Origin: Blastomyces gilchristii SLH14081
Taxonomy: Eukaryota > Ascomycota > Eurotiomycetes > Onygenales > Ajellomycetaceae
DNA: 64,000 nucleotides
NCBI RefSeq assembly: GCF_000003855.2
Contig: NW_003101679.1
Span: 1,884,278-1,948,277 of the forward strand
Direction of reading: 5' to 3'
A model generated the notes under the pieces. It was not told the DNA's origin. It saw only the letters and a list, made by a program, of their open reading frames with translations, and did not search any database. Each line of letters begins with the position of its first letter. The first letter of the stretch is position 1. Made by a program: the position numbers and the translations under genes. Below, piece by piece: positions 25,411-39,109 of the stretch.

Positions 25411-27214
25411 TAATTGAAGAATAATAATAATAATAATAATAATCACTACATATCTGCACTGTGCTAAGCAGCTGAAAAAAGAAGAGATCTTATACATCTG
25501 CTTCTTCTCTCACTTCTATTATTTTCATTGTACCTGCAACAACAACTTCTATCTCTCTGTAAGTATTACTTTATAGAAAGATATTATGTCAGCTCTGATA
25601 AGAAGCTTAGATGCTTAAGTAGTACAGAGTAAGAGTCTCAGAGCTTCAAGTACTAATGAATTCTATTAAGACTGAGAAGGTCTCTCTTACTCATCTCTAA
25701 AAGAAGATAAAAGTGTGAGTCTCTGAGATGAAAAAATATCTCAGAATGACTGATCTTAAGAAGAGATTAGTCAGTACTGTTATTGAAAGTACTGCAGAGA
25801 TAAATCACTAATTAAAGAGAATCTCATTTCAATTGAAGCAGATAACTGAGATACTTTGTAAATTAATAAGTTAATACTTTATATATTTCACATACTCTTC
25901 TACAGCACTGCAGTACTAACTTCTCAGCAGATAAAGATGCTAATACTGAAGACTTCAATGATAAAGAATGAGTTTGATGAGAGTGTAATTATTAATAAGT
26001 AGACTCTGAGATTCTCTCTTTTTACTTTTTCTGCAGACTGTAGCTCTATTAGAATAACAGCAGCTCATGAATTGAAAATATTAGTCTTTGTATTGACTTC
26101 AAATATCTCTTTTCTCTAACTGCTTCAGGAATTTTACACTTGTATAGTCTTATTAAACTTCTAAAAACCTCTTTAAAAGAAAATAGAAGAAGAGTACTAC
26201 AGAGTTTATAAGACACTAACTCATTATCATGAGATTATCTCTAAAAAAATCCTTTGAGAAAAAATAAGAAGTCTTAAGCAGTATTTCTTACTTAACATCT
26301 CTGATATGTAACAGAGTAATCTCTACTAGCTGTCTTATAGCTTGCAATCTCTTTCTCAGCATTTTTCAAATGCTCAAGCAGTTCTCATGAATTCTCCGAC
26401 AATGAATAATCTTCTTATTTAACAAGATATTAAAGCTTACTGTAATATATTCACTTATTTAATATTTTCTTCACAAGACATTTGATATCACTCTCAATCT
26501 CAATATTATTCAGTCAAGGCAGCTCTGCCTCAGAGTATTACTTATAGAGCTTTAAATAGAAAATGTGAAAAACAGAATAAATTGATTTTAATTTTGAGAG
26601 TAACTTTAACTCATATATCTGTTTACTTATCACTCTTATTACTGAGAAAGATTCTAGTCACTACTTACTGAGCTTCTTACACAGTCTTATTATCTTGATA
26701 TTCTTTGCTGAAAGAAGTACTTGATTCTCTATCAAGAACTTTATTAAAATATGTTTTTAATTATAGTATTCTATCTGCTACTTCTGAACATAGTGAATAC
26801 TTTTCATCATCTTCTTATAAATTTTATTCAAAAGTTTCAATCTCACTTTTACTTCTGATACTTCTGATACTCTGTTCTCTGTATCTGTTTGATATTCTGA
26901 CTGTCTATTCTTCTCTTTGAAATGTCATTCACAATGTCACTGAGTAATGAAGAATTATATTCAAAATAAGTATAGAAAGAAGATATCTTTAAGATTGCAT
27001 TCTTCACATTGTTATATGTGAATTCAGTGATCAGAAGATGTGTGAGTCAATCATTCTGATAATATAAATAGAACACTTAAAGATGCTATTCTAATATCTG
27101 ATTTTAATATTCAGTCTGATTATCTATCTGCAGATGAAATGCAGTGCTGAGAAGATATCTTATTATAAGATGATAGTAAAAAGCTGATCAGTATTTGCTG
27201 ATGAAGAGAGATTC

Positions 27215-27412
27215 TCAATCTGTTATTAATAATTTCAGAGCACTGTGATTATAAATGATGATATTTAAAAACAGATCAGTCAATTCAGAGACTTTAATCT
27301 TTTTATAAGTAGAAATATATTTTCTCATCTTTATAAAATAGTTGATAATAACTAAAATTAAGTCATATTCTTTAACTCTTGTCAAATTTGACAGATCAAC
27401 TATGAAATTCAT
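27215..27412 (-). pseudogene. Gypsy C integrase core fragment
   Basis: The reading NFIVDLSNLTRVKEYDLILV, then INYFIKMRKYIS and LKLLITD, follows the core of a retroviral-type integrase around its first two acidic residues. The lesser conservation reflects point mutation. Confidence 0.75.
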
Positions 27413-27648
27413 TAATAGATTCTATTATAAGCTCTTTGAAACAGACAGTGATGTTAACTCACTGTATTACTTATACTGTAAGATCTTTATTCTTTAATAG
27501 ATATTGCAAGTCTTAACATACTCTTTGACATCTGCTTGAAGCTTGTCTTAAACATATTTATATTTTAGAAGCTTCTTAGTCTTCTCTAATTCAAAGTGTT
27601 CTATATAAGAATTATTATAATGAATTCTCAATAACTTCTGACATATCA

Positions 27649-28723
27649 TTATTATTATTATTATTCTTCAATTATAGATGTATACAGTCAGAGACTATGA
27701 CATCTACCTAAGAACTTTTAGTTCTCAGAGTTTTTTCTATATCTGTAAAGTTAACTATTATACATTCATCAATTTCAGATATATAAAATCAGAAAATTCC
27801 AGCTCAGAATATAAAAACTGTTTACAAATTGCAGTGTTTTAACATCTTCTGATACTTTGAAATCATTTGATAATATCATGACAAAGGAAAAGAGAAAGAG
27901 AACACAGTCTTAAAGATAGACACATTAAATAAATAGATAGAAAGAAATTGAAAGAAAAAGATAAAGTAAAGAGAGCTACAGAACAAGATCTCTGCAGTTT
28001 ATATCTTAAGCTATATACATATTTTAACACTTTATATAACTGACTGCTATCTCTGTCCTCTCAGACCTGCTTCAGAGATTATCATTCTCTCTAAAGAATC
28101 ATCACTCAGCTAGCTTCTATAACTAGCTTACTTATAAGTGAGATTCTCACTAAGAATAACATCAGAGCTACTCAATTCTAGTTAAGTCTCTAATCTTTCA
28201 GCTGTCAATCTCAGCATTTCAGCCTATCAATTGGCTGTCACAGTCTTACTTATACTAATCACCTATTAAGAGTATCTAGGCCTCATCTCATCTAGGTCCT
28301 TGCTAGGCTCAGAGTGTCCTAATTAAATAGTTTTTAAATCTCATTCCCCGGAAGTGGGTGTCTAGAGTGAGAGGGATGAGACCTGGCCAGTTAAGCTTGA
28401 TGATGATTCACTATCCTGTGAGCACTCTAGACTCTAATCACTCTAGTACTGATCTAACTTGAAGTGTCTGAGAGGCTGTTAACTCTAAGATCAGTGAGAA
28501 TTAGTGCCTGGGAATTCTCAGGATGAATATCTTAAGCTTGATAATGATTTACTATAGTGCATCTGAGGGCCCCTGGTACTGTTTTATGACTTAACAGTGG
28601 AAGCTGTGATTAAGATGGCTCTCACAGGGTTCGAACCTGCCCCCTCTTAGCATTCATTCCCCGGGGGGAAGGCCGCTAATTGGGGCTCCATGGTAGCGTA
28701 GTTAACCACTACGTCACCGGGCC
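27649..28723 (-). mobile_element. Composite retroposon: tRNA-like head, unique body, LINE 3' end
   Basis: This is one insertion, because it is bounded by an exact 15-bp duplication ACTTCTGACATATCA at 27634-27648 and 28724-28738. On the minus strand the first ~110 nt (28723-28612) are tRNA-like. A ~640-nt body not seen elsewhere in the window follows, and the last ~330 nt (27975-27649) match the 3' UTR of the LINE including both hairpins and the tail. The body repeats a TTAAGCTTGATRATGATT-type segment at about 28396 and 28533. It interrupts Gypsy C between RT and IN. Confidence 0.8.
28612..28723 (-). promoter_or_regulatory. tRNA-like Pol III promoter region of the composite retroposon
   Basis: The minus strand starts GGCCCGGTGACGTAGTGG, with an A-box-like TGACGTAGTGG (28716-28706), and carries a perfect B box GGTTCGAACCC (28637-28627). 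The spacing of about 70 nt fits a tRNA-derived promoter with an enlarged middle. It is CpG-rich against an AT-rich background. Confidence 0.7.
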
Positions 28724-30259
28724 ACTTCTGACATATCACTCTGCTATGAGGAACAAAGACTGAATCATTCAGCAGTAGAAGTTCACATTCTTCTAGTTAT
28801 CAGTGACTTAGTTTCTTAGCAGTATTATCTCACTCAGAGCCTGTCTCTTTCAAGTTTAAACTGAATTCTTTCTTCATTAACTTCTGAATTCAAGCTGCAG
28901 TAGAGATGTCTCTCTTCTGTAACTTATTAATTGAATTTTAAAAATAGTCAGATTAAAAGATTGTAGATTATTTCATTCTTTATCAATTCAATAATAGTAA
29001 GATATGACATGAGAAGCTCATGATCTTCAGTATCAGTTCTCTACAGAGATCTGAGTTTTCTTTCATCTTCTATACTGAGTTACATAGCTGTCTTATCAGC
29101 ACTGTTTCTAAGCTTCAGAGAACTTTAACTCTCTACAGTCAGCTTCTTCTATAGTAATAACAGAGATTCTTTCATAGAATTCTTCTCTGCATCAACAATA
29201 TTATAATCAGACTGTCTAGACAGTGTATTAGTGAGATTAAGTGAATCTGAATAATATCAGATATAGAAATTATACTCTGAAAGCAGCTTCACTTATCTAG
29301 CTTAATGTTCTATTAAGCTCTTTATTATCAAGAAGTAATACAGATTTATATAATTAGTGAGAACTTACACTGAGTACTTACTACTCTGAAGATAATATTG
29401 CCAGATCTTAAAGAATTTGACAATTACTAACATCTCTTGATTATAGATATTATATCTTCTCTATATAAGTGATAACTTCTTAAAGAAGAAGATTACTGAT
29501 CTTCATTTACAGTGTTTTATAGACTGTAAAAAAGTCTTCTTTCACAGACATTTTATTATCTGTATTCTCAGAGATTATTATTCTCTGATTCTTTCAATGT
29601 TGAAAGATCTCTGATATTAACTGTGAAAAGATTTCACAGACTTCATTCTCAGATATATCAGTCTCACACTGACTGAGTAAGTTGAGATTAAAGTGATTCA
29701 GTATTGTGATATCTGTAAAAGCTTGTTTCAATTCTGTAAATATCTACACAGTGTCTTGAGTGAGAGTAAATAGTCTTATTTTCCTGTTTTTTACACTTCT
29801 CTTTAACAGATCTGTAAGAGAGATAGTAATCTGTGAATATATATAGATAAATTATCTGTGAAAATTTACAAATTCTAGAAATATCTACATCTTGTGATAC
29901 ATTTGTGGTGCTGATCAGTTCTCAATAACAGAGACTCAGCTTCTATTCATTGAGATGTTATTAATCTTAATAATATAATCTAAGAAATCAATCTTCTGCA
30001 TGTAGAACAAGCATTTTTCAGTATTTATATAGAGTTAATACTGTCTTAAGTGACTTAACACTTCTTAAACATGAGTATCATGTTCTTTCTCTATTTTCAA
30101 GAAGATTAGAATGTTGTCTAAGTATACTATACAGAAGATGTCAACAAGGTCTCACAGTGTCTCATTTATATAGGTCTGAAAGATGACTGAAGTATTACAA
30201 AGATTAAAAGATAAAACAAGATATTTAAAATTACTGTACTTGATATGAAAAGCTGTTTT

Positions 30260-30466
30260 TTAAATATCATCTTTATTAACTCTAATTCTATGATAGATAT
30301 TCTGTATATTAATCTTTGAGAACATCTTTGCTTCAGATAATTGATTAATTATCTTATTAATTAATGATAATGAATAGTAATTCTTAACTGTCATCTTATT
30401 AAAATCTCTGTAGTCTATGCATAGATGTAGCCTACTGTTCTTCTTAGATACAAAGAGTATAGACAT
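30260..30466 (-). pseudogene. Gypsy C reverse transcriptase fragment
   Basis: This stretch stays open for 68 codons: ILFVSKKNSRLHLCIDYRD, then FNKMTVKNYYSLSLINKII and FSKINIQNIYHRIRV. These are the first conserved blocks of Ty3/Gypsy reverse transcriptase. Stops flank it on both sides. Confidence 0.85.
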
Positions 30467-32352
30467 CTCTGTCAGACTCTTTAATAAGTATACTCAGTTC
30501 TTTGATTATGCTTTCTCAAGATATTTATACAGAATATTCAATTTCTTTATAGATAAGTTGTAAAGAGATCTGTACAGCACTGTTGCACTGTCTTCAAGAT
30601 AAATCTTATATTATATCTTGATATCAGAAAACTTCACTGCTTCTTTTTCTAAAATGACATTCTTATAATCTATAAAGAGATGTTGTATATATTTATCTTC
30701 AATAATAAATACTACTGCTAATCTTATAGTGAGAATGATAACTTCTTCATCTATTCTTAAGTCTCAGTCATCTGTTATACAGTATATTGACTCTATCTTT
30801 TTCTTAAGATTCTTCTGATGAAACTCTTCAGATTTCTCTATTACTGTCTCTTTATCAGTGAGATGATATCATCACATCTAAGTGACTCAGTTAATGAGAG
30901 AATTGTTTTCTCTTAACTACAGAAGATCTAGAATGACATTCTTATCTATAATATTAACTATGTGAAGAAGCAGACTACTCTTCTTAAAGATTTCTTCTAA
31001 GTCTGTGATTATACACTTCACTTGAATTATGCTAAAATGATAACATTTAATTTTATCAGTAAATTTCATATAGTCTGATGAGTCTATCTTCTTTTAATTC
31101 TTTATCAAAGAAAAGGAATAGAATATGAAGTTAGTATTTATCTCAGAGTCAAGTAGACATCTTACTAGTATCTTCTTATTCAGAGTACTTATTGTGATTA
31201 TAATATAAACTCAGAGATATGAGAATTATTAATTCTTTATTTCTTTCTCTTCTTTATCTTTCATGAATACATTTATCAGAAGAGAAGTTAATATTGAGAA
31301 GATATCTTCTTAGTTTCTTCTCTTCTTTCACTTCTTATAATTACTAGTATAGTGATTATCAGCTCTGCAGTTAAAACAGAGATCTTTATCAAATCTTTTT
31401 TAATATTTCTTTACAATGAGTGAAGAATCAGAATACTTGAAATTCTTCTTTACTTTCTTCACACTAGAGCTATCACAGCATTATTTAGATTCTGTTATTA
31501 ATTACTTAAAAAGAGTCTTATTAACCTTTTTCTCAGAGAATTAATTATTTAAATAGATCTGAGAGATTAAGTTAACAAGCTCAGTATGATTGATTAATGA
31601 ACTCTGATACTGTGATATCATTGTCTGCATCTTGTGAGTCAGTTTCATGAGATAAAGCTGTGTTTTTAATTGATTCAAATCATCAGTCAATTTCTCTCAA
31701 TATTCTTCAAATTTTATATTGAAATCAGAAGAATTCTCATTATCTTATTAATATAATAAGTTAAACTACTGTGCTGCTGTGAAGTCATAGTTACAGTGAT
31801 CTTTAATTTAATTCAGTAGAAAGTTCTTAAATTCTTCTCAAGTTATTACAGTATCAGTATACTCAAGCTCTCTCTTCTTAATAACTCAAGTAGTCACAGA
31901 GATACCTTCAAGAAGGTTGACAGTGTATATTACTTATATCTCATAAGTATTAAACTAACTGAGATTAAGGTGGAATTTTCATTTAAGAATATAGATAAAG
32001 TTGTGAAATTCAGATAATATATCTCTCTTATATCTCAGAGAATTTCTGATCTTAATCTCTCTATCTTTATAATAGATGTAGATGTGTAGAGGCTACAGTG
32101 ATAATAGAGCAGTTGAAGAACTTATATCAATGTATACAGTGAATTCAGAAATCTTGAATTTCTGCTAAGATAGAGATATACATACTCTAGAGAATAATAT
32201 GAAGTTTTTCTCAGAGAGTGAGATTAAGTCAGTCTCAGTATAAGTGTATGAAGCTATATCAGTCTGTTAGAGCTTGATTAATTCAAACTTATAATCAGAT
32301 TAAGCAATTCAAATTGTAATATAATAGAACTGAAGTGATGACTAATTAGCAG

Positions 32353-33364
32353 TGTTATACAGAGATAGTTGTTTAAGAAGCTGTATAAGTGAGCTTGACT
32401 ATCTTGCTTGAATAGTGAGCTTGTAGACTACAGAGTTATTATTAGACTGACCGTGTGACCGTGTCTGAGACCAGGACCAGATTTTTTGATAGTCTCATTA
32501 CCAATTCAACTGATCTCATTACACAGTTTTAACATTAGATAGTAGTTTCATACTGTCTCAGTGAGACTTACTGTCTACTCTTATCACATTTTTCAAATGG
32601 GACCATAATTTCTACTTCTCAATTTAAATTATTTTTATTGCTTTAAATGACTTTAAATCTCATTTGAGTGTTATCAAAAAGTGTTACTTTTTAAAAAATT
32701 AAAAATAGTCTAAAAAAAACCTTAAAATGTCTAAAAATAGTAACTTTATGCTAAGAATGGGACTAAATAGAATCAAATGAGACCACTTTCTCATTTTTTT
32801 CAAGTCATGGTTCCATTTTAAGATCTGATATATAGTCACTTTACATGTTTTTTTAATGACTAGTCCCAGCGGGATTCACACCAAGAAATGTATGAGACCA
32901 GACTAAATGGAATTAAACATGAAATTCATGGTCCCGGCGGCCAGTCTAGTTATTATGAGAATATCACAGATATAATACTTAGTATACTAAGAAGATTGTA
33001 TAAGAAATACAGTAACTCTTATATATATTTCAGTAGCAGAAAAATGAATTACTGACTTCTTTAATAAGAAGTCAGCATATAGCTATTCTATATAGATAAT
33101 GAGCAGATACTCTTCTCTTGTTTCATGAGAGAGAATAGCTGAAGTAATACTTCAGCAGTATCTCACTGTCAAGAAAGAGTATTCTGCTGACCTTGTATAG
33201 AAGTGAGGTTTTTATATTCATTAATTAGATCTTTCTATAATATATCTGAATGATGTCATAGAGTGATTGAAAACTAGTTTGAACAGAATGAAATCATTCC
33301 CATGAAAGTGATGAGCCGTGTGAAACCGCAATGAGGCCTTGACACGGCCAGGAGTATGACATCA
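32353..33364 (-). repeat. Probable 5' LTR of Gypsy C, split by a MITE
   Basis: On the minus strand it would begin TGATGTCATACTCC at 33364, keep a CpG-containing first 70 bases, contain a TATATATAAGAG box, and end near TATAACA at 32353. Without the MITE and its duplication it is about 0.5 kb. The start is supported by the change into pogo transposase coding immediately to the right; the end is tentative. Confidence 0.5.
32443..32948 (+). mobile_element. hAT-like MITE, 506 bp
   Basis: Ends TAGACTGACCG and, in reverse complement, TAGACTGGCCG form an 11-bp inverted repeat with one mismatch. An exact 8-bp target duplication GTTATTAT flanks it at 32435-32442 and 32949-32956; 8 bp is typical of hAT elements. 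It has no coding capacity. It keeps a few CpG sites near the ends and is AT-rich in the middle. Confidence 0.85.
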
Positions 33365-34204
33365 CTCTACACATCATTTACAGTTACTAGATGTTGAAAT
33401 ATTTAACTCACTTGCAAAGATATATTCAGATTAACTAGATTTCTATACATATTCTGACTATGACTTTATTTAGATTATAAAGTGAGATTTTTAATGATTA
33501 TTTTATACTGTATGAGAAATCTCTACAACTGTAGAAAATATTAAATCTGTTTTTATAATCACTGATATACATTCTATAGATTCTATCTGCATTGTTAAAA
33601 AGATTCAATTATGTTCACTTAGACTCTTAGAACTGCTTCAGCAGTATATATCTACATCTATACAACCTTTGTAAGATCTGATAAAGCAGACAAATTAACA
33701 TCACTGCTGACTTTCAGCTGATATTAAAAAAATTCTTCATACTGAGAAGAATATTACTCTGAACAGAGAGATTCTCTTAATAGAGAATAGAAATCTTCAG
33801 ACTGCTCTAAATAATGAGAGAAAATGATGTAAACAGAGTAAATATATGAGATTGCTTAATTCATCAAATCTCTTACTTACTCAATTCTTTTCTCTTATTA
33901 AGATGCAGACTGTGAGAGAGTAAGCAGATGCTAATAAAGCTGTAAAAATCAATAACCAGATATATAAGAAGAATATGAAGCTTTAACAAGTGATTCTTCA
34001 TGAGTAAAAGTAGATAGAGCTTATGAAGTAAAAGAAACAATGTAAGAAGTAATGATTAGAAGCTGCTTAATATTATAAGAAGATTAAAGCTGCAGCTGCA
34101 GCTAAATATCTTATAGAGAAGTAATAGTGAGATGAATAAAAGCTTCAACTGTAAAAAGAGAAGAAAGAATATGCTGCTAAATATCATGAAGCATAGTTAG
34201 TAAA
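33365..34204 (+). pseudogene. pogo/Fot1 transposase, C-terminal fragment
   Basis: The frame opens HHLQLLDVEIFNSLAKIYSD, the segment around the third catalytic acidic residue (Asp codon 33392-33394). It continues through a region like AFxxTGIxP and a basic Lys/Ala-rich tail (KIKAAAAAKYLIEK). It is cut at GTAAA by Gypsy A and continues at 49225. Many codons are stops by transition. Confidence 0.7.
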
Positions 34205-34569
34205 TGTGGCGGGCTGCGCCCGATCAATCATATAGACTATTCCGTTACACTCCACAGATTCCAACCGCTCCATTCTCGAACGCGTACGCTCCGATTCTCA
34301 GCCATTCTCAATTGCTGATCCTCAGCTGCCACGAACGCGTACGCTCCGATTCTCGGTCATTCTCAATCACCGATTCTCAGCCACCATGAACGCGTATAGA
34401 TTCTTCCACTCTGAAGCTCCACTGTGTACATCACTACATACACATATAAATATTCACTTTGATTGCTGATTCTTGCACTTTCTCTTTCTTTTTCTTCTCT
34501 AACATTTTTCTCCTTGTTATATAAGATCTATCAATATTATACTGATCTATTCAGTGTAGGCTTCTTACA
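34205..34569 (+). repeat. 5' LTR of Gypsy A
   Basis: 365 bp, TGTGGCGGG...TTACA. It contains 19 CpG sites, most in the first 200 bp, including an internal duplication of GAACGCGTACGCTCCGATTC. A TTATATAAGA box lies near its end. Confidence 0.92.
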
Positions 34570-36833
34570 CTAGAAAAATGTTCATCATCTTCTTATTAGA
34601 AATGATTATTCATGTATCATCTTCTCATTAGAAATGATTATTCATTAAGAGATATTCAAATATGTAACAATATATAAGAAAGAGAAACACAGTTAAGCAG
34701 ACACTGAGTTCTTAGATAGAAGCTTACTCATCAGTCACTCTGACTCTGTAATAAGATCTTATAAAGAGAATATCAGTGAAAGATCTGAGAGTTCTGACAT
34801 TTAGATATATGAGATATTCATATAATTACATATTCAACAATTGATATAACTATGTCTAATAATAATATAAAATTCTTGAACATGAGTATAGATATGATGT
34901 CACAGTGACTTTAAGCAATATTGAAATTATAACAATAATAAATAGCTGATATGTATATAACTTAATAACATCAATATAAAGAGATTCAATGATTATTATA
35001 ACAAGAAACTCATGCAATTTCAACATCTACAGAATCAAATACAAAAGCACTGAAAGAATGCTTAGATACTCTTATATATTTCAATACTTCTGATCTCACT
35101 CTCTACTCATCATGAAGAATGAAAATGCTTGTAAAACTGAGTGTAGATGAAGATACTATCAGTTCATTAATTAATCAAGATTGATATATCAATGAATGAT
35201 TGAAGAATTATATAAAACAGAAGTTTCATTCATGAATAAAAGCATGTGAATCAGTGTTATAAATATCTGATAATATTATCAAATATCTTGATGTTCTGTT
35301 CTGAGACACTGCCATGCAACAGAAAGTGTTAGATTGATTACAGAATACTTAACAGAGAAACACTTCTCTTACAACATTCATTTCTGACTTCAATATTAAG
35401 ATTCTAGAAGCAGGTGATTAATCTTGAAAAAATTAAATGAAGATTAGTATGCTCAAGAAGACATTAACTTTCAAACTCTTACAGACTCTTGTAAGTGTAG
35501 ATGAAGACCAGACTTATAAAGGTTTCTACACACAGCTCTGAACATTGAATAACTGTCTTATCAAGCTCAAGAGTATACAGAACAGTAGCAGAAGACATTA
35601 CATCTCAGTCACTTATACACTCATACTGAAAAACAGTAATGATGCAAATGTTATGAACTGAATAGATTCAAATGTCTATGCATAAGCAAGAGTTTTCACT
35701 ATTCAAACAGGCTTCTGAGTTTCCAAGATCACTTCTGAGAAAGTCACTGATTGACATTAATATAAAGTATACATCAACTGTAAGTGATTAGAATACATCA
35801 CTTTCAACTGTTAATCAACCTATGTGTCTCCACACTCAAGAGAAAGACTGGTATCTTCTCAATCAAGAGAAAGATCAGTGTCTTCTCATTTAAAGAATGA
35901 ATCAGCATCTGTCTGTGTCAATCACATTGCAGTGAAGAAAGATTCAGAAGATAACTATAAGAATACTCTGATGAAACAGGGAAAAGATTAGCTTCTATTC
36001 AAATTTATAAACAGAAGCTTGAAGAGGTCAGATGGCAATGATTTGAAGAGAAAATAACAATAAATGTGATTCTTGTATCTACTGTAGTTAATAATATATA
36101 TAATATGAAAGCTATGATAGACAGCAGTCTATATCACTATGCAATGATAAAATCTTCAGTCATAAGATATTATAGTCTTCAGTGTATTCTCTTATCAAAA
36201 CCCTGACTTCTCACAGAATTTGATGATTCAAAAGATATTTGTACTCATTACATAGTGAAACTAAACATAGATGTGAGAGAATATCAATGTGAAGATATCT
36301 ATACATATGAAGTTGATAATCTCAATTATAATCTTATGTTAGAACTTGTCTGACTATCTGAACAAGGTATTTTATTGAATGCTTGAAACAGAAGCTTGAT
36401 ATTCTCTAATAATAATGGAATTTATGAAGATAATATTCATAAGACTATGAATCTTACACAGATCTCTGCCAACACTTATAAAATACTTTAAAAAAGAAGT
36501 CATTATCAAAATCATTGATAAGATCACTGATAGCAGAACTACATATTAATCTATTTCATCAGTCTAGCTAATATTAAAAAGGCTCTAGAAAAGTTATTCT
36601 GTGTTACAATAACAGATTCTTATATAAAACTTTCTCAATAATATCATGAATATCTAGATGTCTTCTGATAAGAAAATAATGTTATAAATCTATCTCTCTT
36701 ATAAGGTTCAGAAGTGAATCACAGTATCAAATTGAAAAAGATAAATGATAAGAACTCTGAATTATCATGAGACTCTCTTTATAATATATTCTGAGATGAA
36801 CTTCTTCTTCTTTGAAAGACACTCAATGATCTG

Positions 36834-37200
36834 TTGAATAAAGAATTCATACATATTAGCAACTCTTCTGTCACAGCCTCTATTCTCTTTACAAAGAAAT
36901 CAGGTGAAGAACTTCAGTTCTGTGTGAAGTATCAAGAATTGAACAGATTAATAAAGAAGAACTGTTATTCTTTATCTCTTATTAATGAAACTCTAGCTTG
37001 TATCAGACAAGCTCAATAATTCACAAAGTTAGATATCATTACTGTGTTTCATAAAATTCATATTACTGAAGAAGATGAGTGACTTACAGCATTCTGAACA
37101 TGATATAATCTCTTTGAATGAGTAGTCACACTCTTTGAACTGGCTAATACTCAGTATAGTTCAGAAGTATATTAACTGAGTACTCTGAGACTTTCTTGAT
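36834..37200 (+). pseudogene. Gypsy A reverse transcriptase fragment
   Basis: The frame reads KEFIHISNSSVTASILFTKK, then CVKYQELNRLIKKN, SLSLINETLACIRQAQ and KLDIITVFHKIHITEEDE. It matches chromovirus-type Gypsy polymerases, with Trp, Gln and Arg codons turned to stops. Confidence 0.85.
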
Positions 37201-38851
37201 AAATTCATATCTGCATATCTCAATGACATTCTCATCTTCACTAATGAATTCAGAAAAGAACATCAGGAATATGTGTGAAAGATATTACAATAACTACAGA
37301 AAGCAGAACTGTCAATAGACATAGACAAGTGTGATTTTGAGATTAAAAGTACAAAATATCTAGACTTTATCATAGAAGCTGGTAAGAGAATTTGAATGAA
37401 TTCAGAGAAGATCTCCGCTATTCTTGAATGAAAGACTCTGCACACTGTGAAAGATGTACAAAACTTCATCAGATTTGCTAACTTCTATCAGCAATTTATA
37501 TGAAACTTCTCAGATATTATAAAATCACTTACAGAACTCACTAAGAAAGACTCAGTATTTGAATAATCAGTAGACACTGAAGCTATATTTACACAGATGA
37601 AGAAGATGTTTATTAATATCTCTCTACTGATAACATTCAATTCTGATTATAAGACAGTTGTTAAAGCTGATTTCTCTATGTTATAGAAGAAGCTATATTA
37701 CAATATAATAATAAAGATATCTTACAATTATATGTCTTCATGTCTAAGAAACTGAGTTCTGTCAAATACAACTATGAGATCTATGATAAGGAACTTCTTG
37801 TGATTGTATACTATCTAAAAGAATGAGACTCTGAACTTCAAAACATCTCTGAATTTAAGATAATCACAGATCATAAGAATCTCAAGTACTTCATAACTAT
37901 CTGTAAACTCACTGAATGATAGATACAATGATCTGAGTTCTTAAGCTGCTTTCATTTTATAATACACTACTGTTCTAGCAGTCAGAACTCAATGACAGAT
38001 GCTCTCTCATAATAAGAGCAAGATATATTATCTGATGTAACAGATACTCACTGAATGAACTGAGAGCATCAGCTCTTGAATTCAAAGATATTAGTTAATC
38101 AAGATGAAACAGCTTATAACACTATATATACTTCTTCAATTAGAACATTCTCTCTCTGAACTATCACTGATATCAACACTGACATCAACACTGATATCTT
38201 GACTTCTTTCAAACCTACACTGAATGAATTATAACATGTAACAGCTCAAACTAATGAACTTCTTCAAACACTTACTAAAGCAGTACATCAAGAAGCACTC
38301 TGATTTTTCTCAGAACTACATATAAGAACTGACATCTCAGAATGCTCAATCAATGACAATAACACTCTGCAGTTTTATAAACAATGTTGAGTTCTCTACT
38401 TCAAATTCTTACATACTCAGATAATGCAAGAGATATATGATTTGTATATAACTGATCACTCAGATTATAAATAATTGTACTGAATAATCTCTCAAGAGTT
38501 CTACTGATCTGAGATATTAAACAGTATCAGACATTTTATTTGAAACTATAATCATTATTCTTTCATTATCTTATGAAAGAACTGTAGAAAAAGCCTACTG
38601 AAATCACTTAATATCTCTGATAGAATCTGATAAGATATAGTAACTGACTTCACTGTTGATCTCTCTGAGAGTAAGAATTATAGAAACATTCTGATCATTA
38701 TGAACTGATTGAGTAAGAATATAATATTGAAATTTTATAATAAGATGAATACTGAACAAGTCACTGAAGCTTTTCTATAGAGTCTGTTCTATCAGATATA
38801 TGAATTACTGAGATTCATAGTATTAAATTAAGATTATCAATTTATGAGCAC

Positions 38852-39109
38852 TGTGGCGGGCTGCGCCCGATCAATCATATAAACTATTCCGTTACACTTC
38901 ACAGATTTCAACCGCTCCATTCTCGAACGTGTACGCTCCGATTCTCGGCCATTCTTGATCACTGATCCTCGGCCATCACATACGCGTATAAATATCCACT
39001 TCAATCACTGATTCTCACACTTTCTCTTTCCTTTCCTTCTCTAATGTTTTTCTCTTTGTTATATAAGACCTATATATTATACTGATCTATTTAGTGTAGG
39101 CCTCTTACA
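38852..39109 (+). repeat. 5' LTR of Gypsy B
   Basis: 258 bp, TGTGGCGGG...CTTACA, with 13 CpG sites kept. Confidence 0.92.

Larger units (their letters stand above)
18830..25443 (+). mobile_element. Tad1/I-type LINE, near full length (copy 1)
   Basis: A non-LTR retrotransposon with a 5' UTR, ORF1, ORF2, a structured 3' UTR and an (AAT)n tail at 25420-25443. The 5' boundary is approximate. The 5' UTR has imperfect subrepeats at 19355-19470 (GAAACAGTCTGACTAC type). All reading frames are broken by transitions. No convincing target-site duplication was found for this copy. Four further copies of its 3' end occur in the window, all on the minus strand. Confidence 0.85.
25444..33364 (-). mobile_element. 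Ty3/Gypsy retrotransposon C, degraded, minus strand
   Basis: Read on the minus strand, the order is LTR (about 33364-32353), gag with knuckle CFNCRADNHYTSN (about 31400-31340), reverse transcriptase (30466-30260), then integrase (27412-27215). This RT before IN order defines Ty3/Gypsy. Its 3' LTR was not located; the left boundary is taken as the end of the LINE tail. It is interrupted by a hAT-like MITE (32443-32948) and a composite retroposon (27649-28723). Confidence 0.75.

Noticed and set aside
25444..26200. 3' LTR of Gypsy C
   Set aside because: I looked for a match to the 32353-33364 LTR here and saw none.
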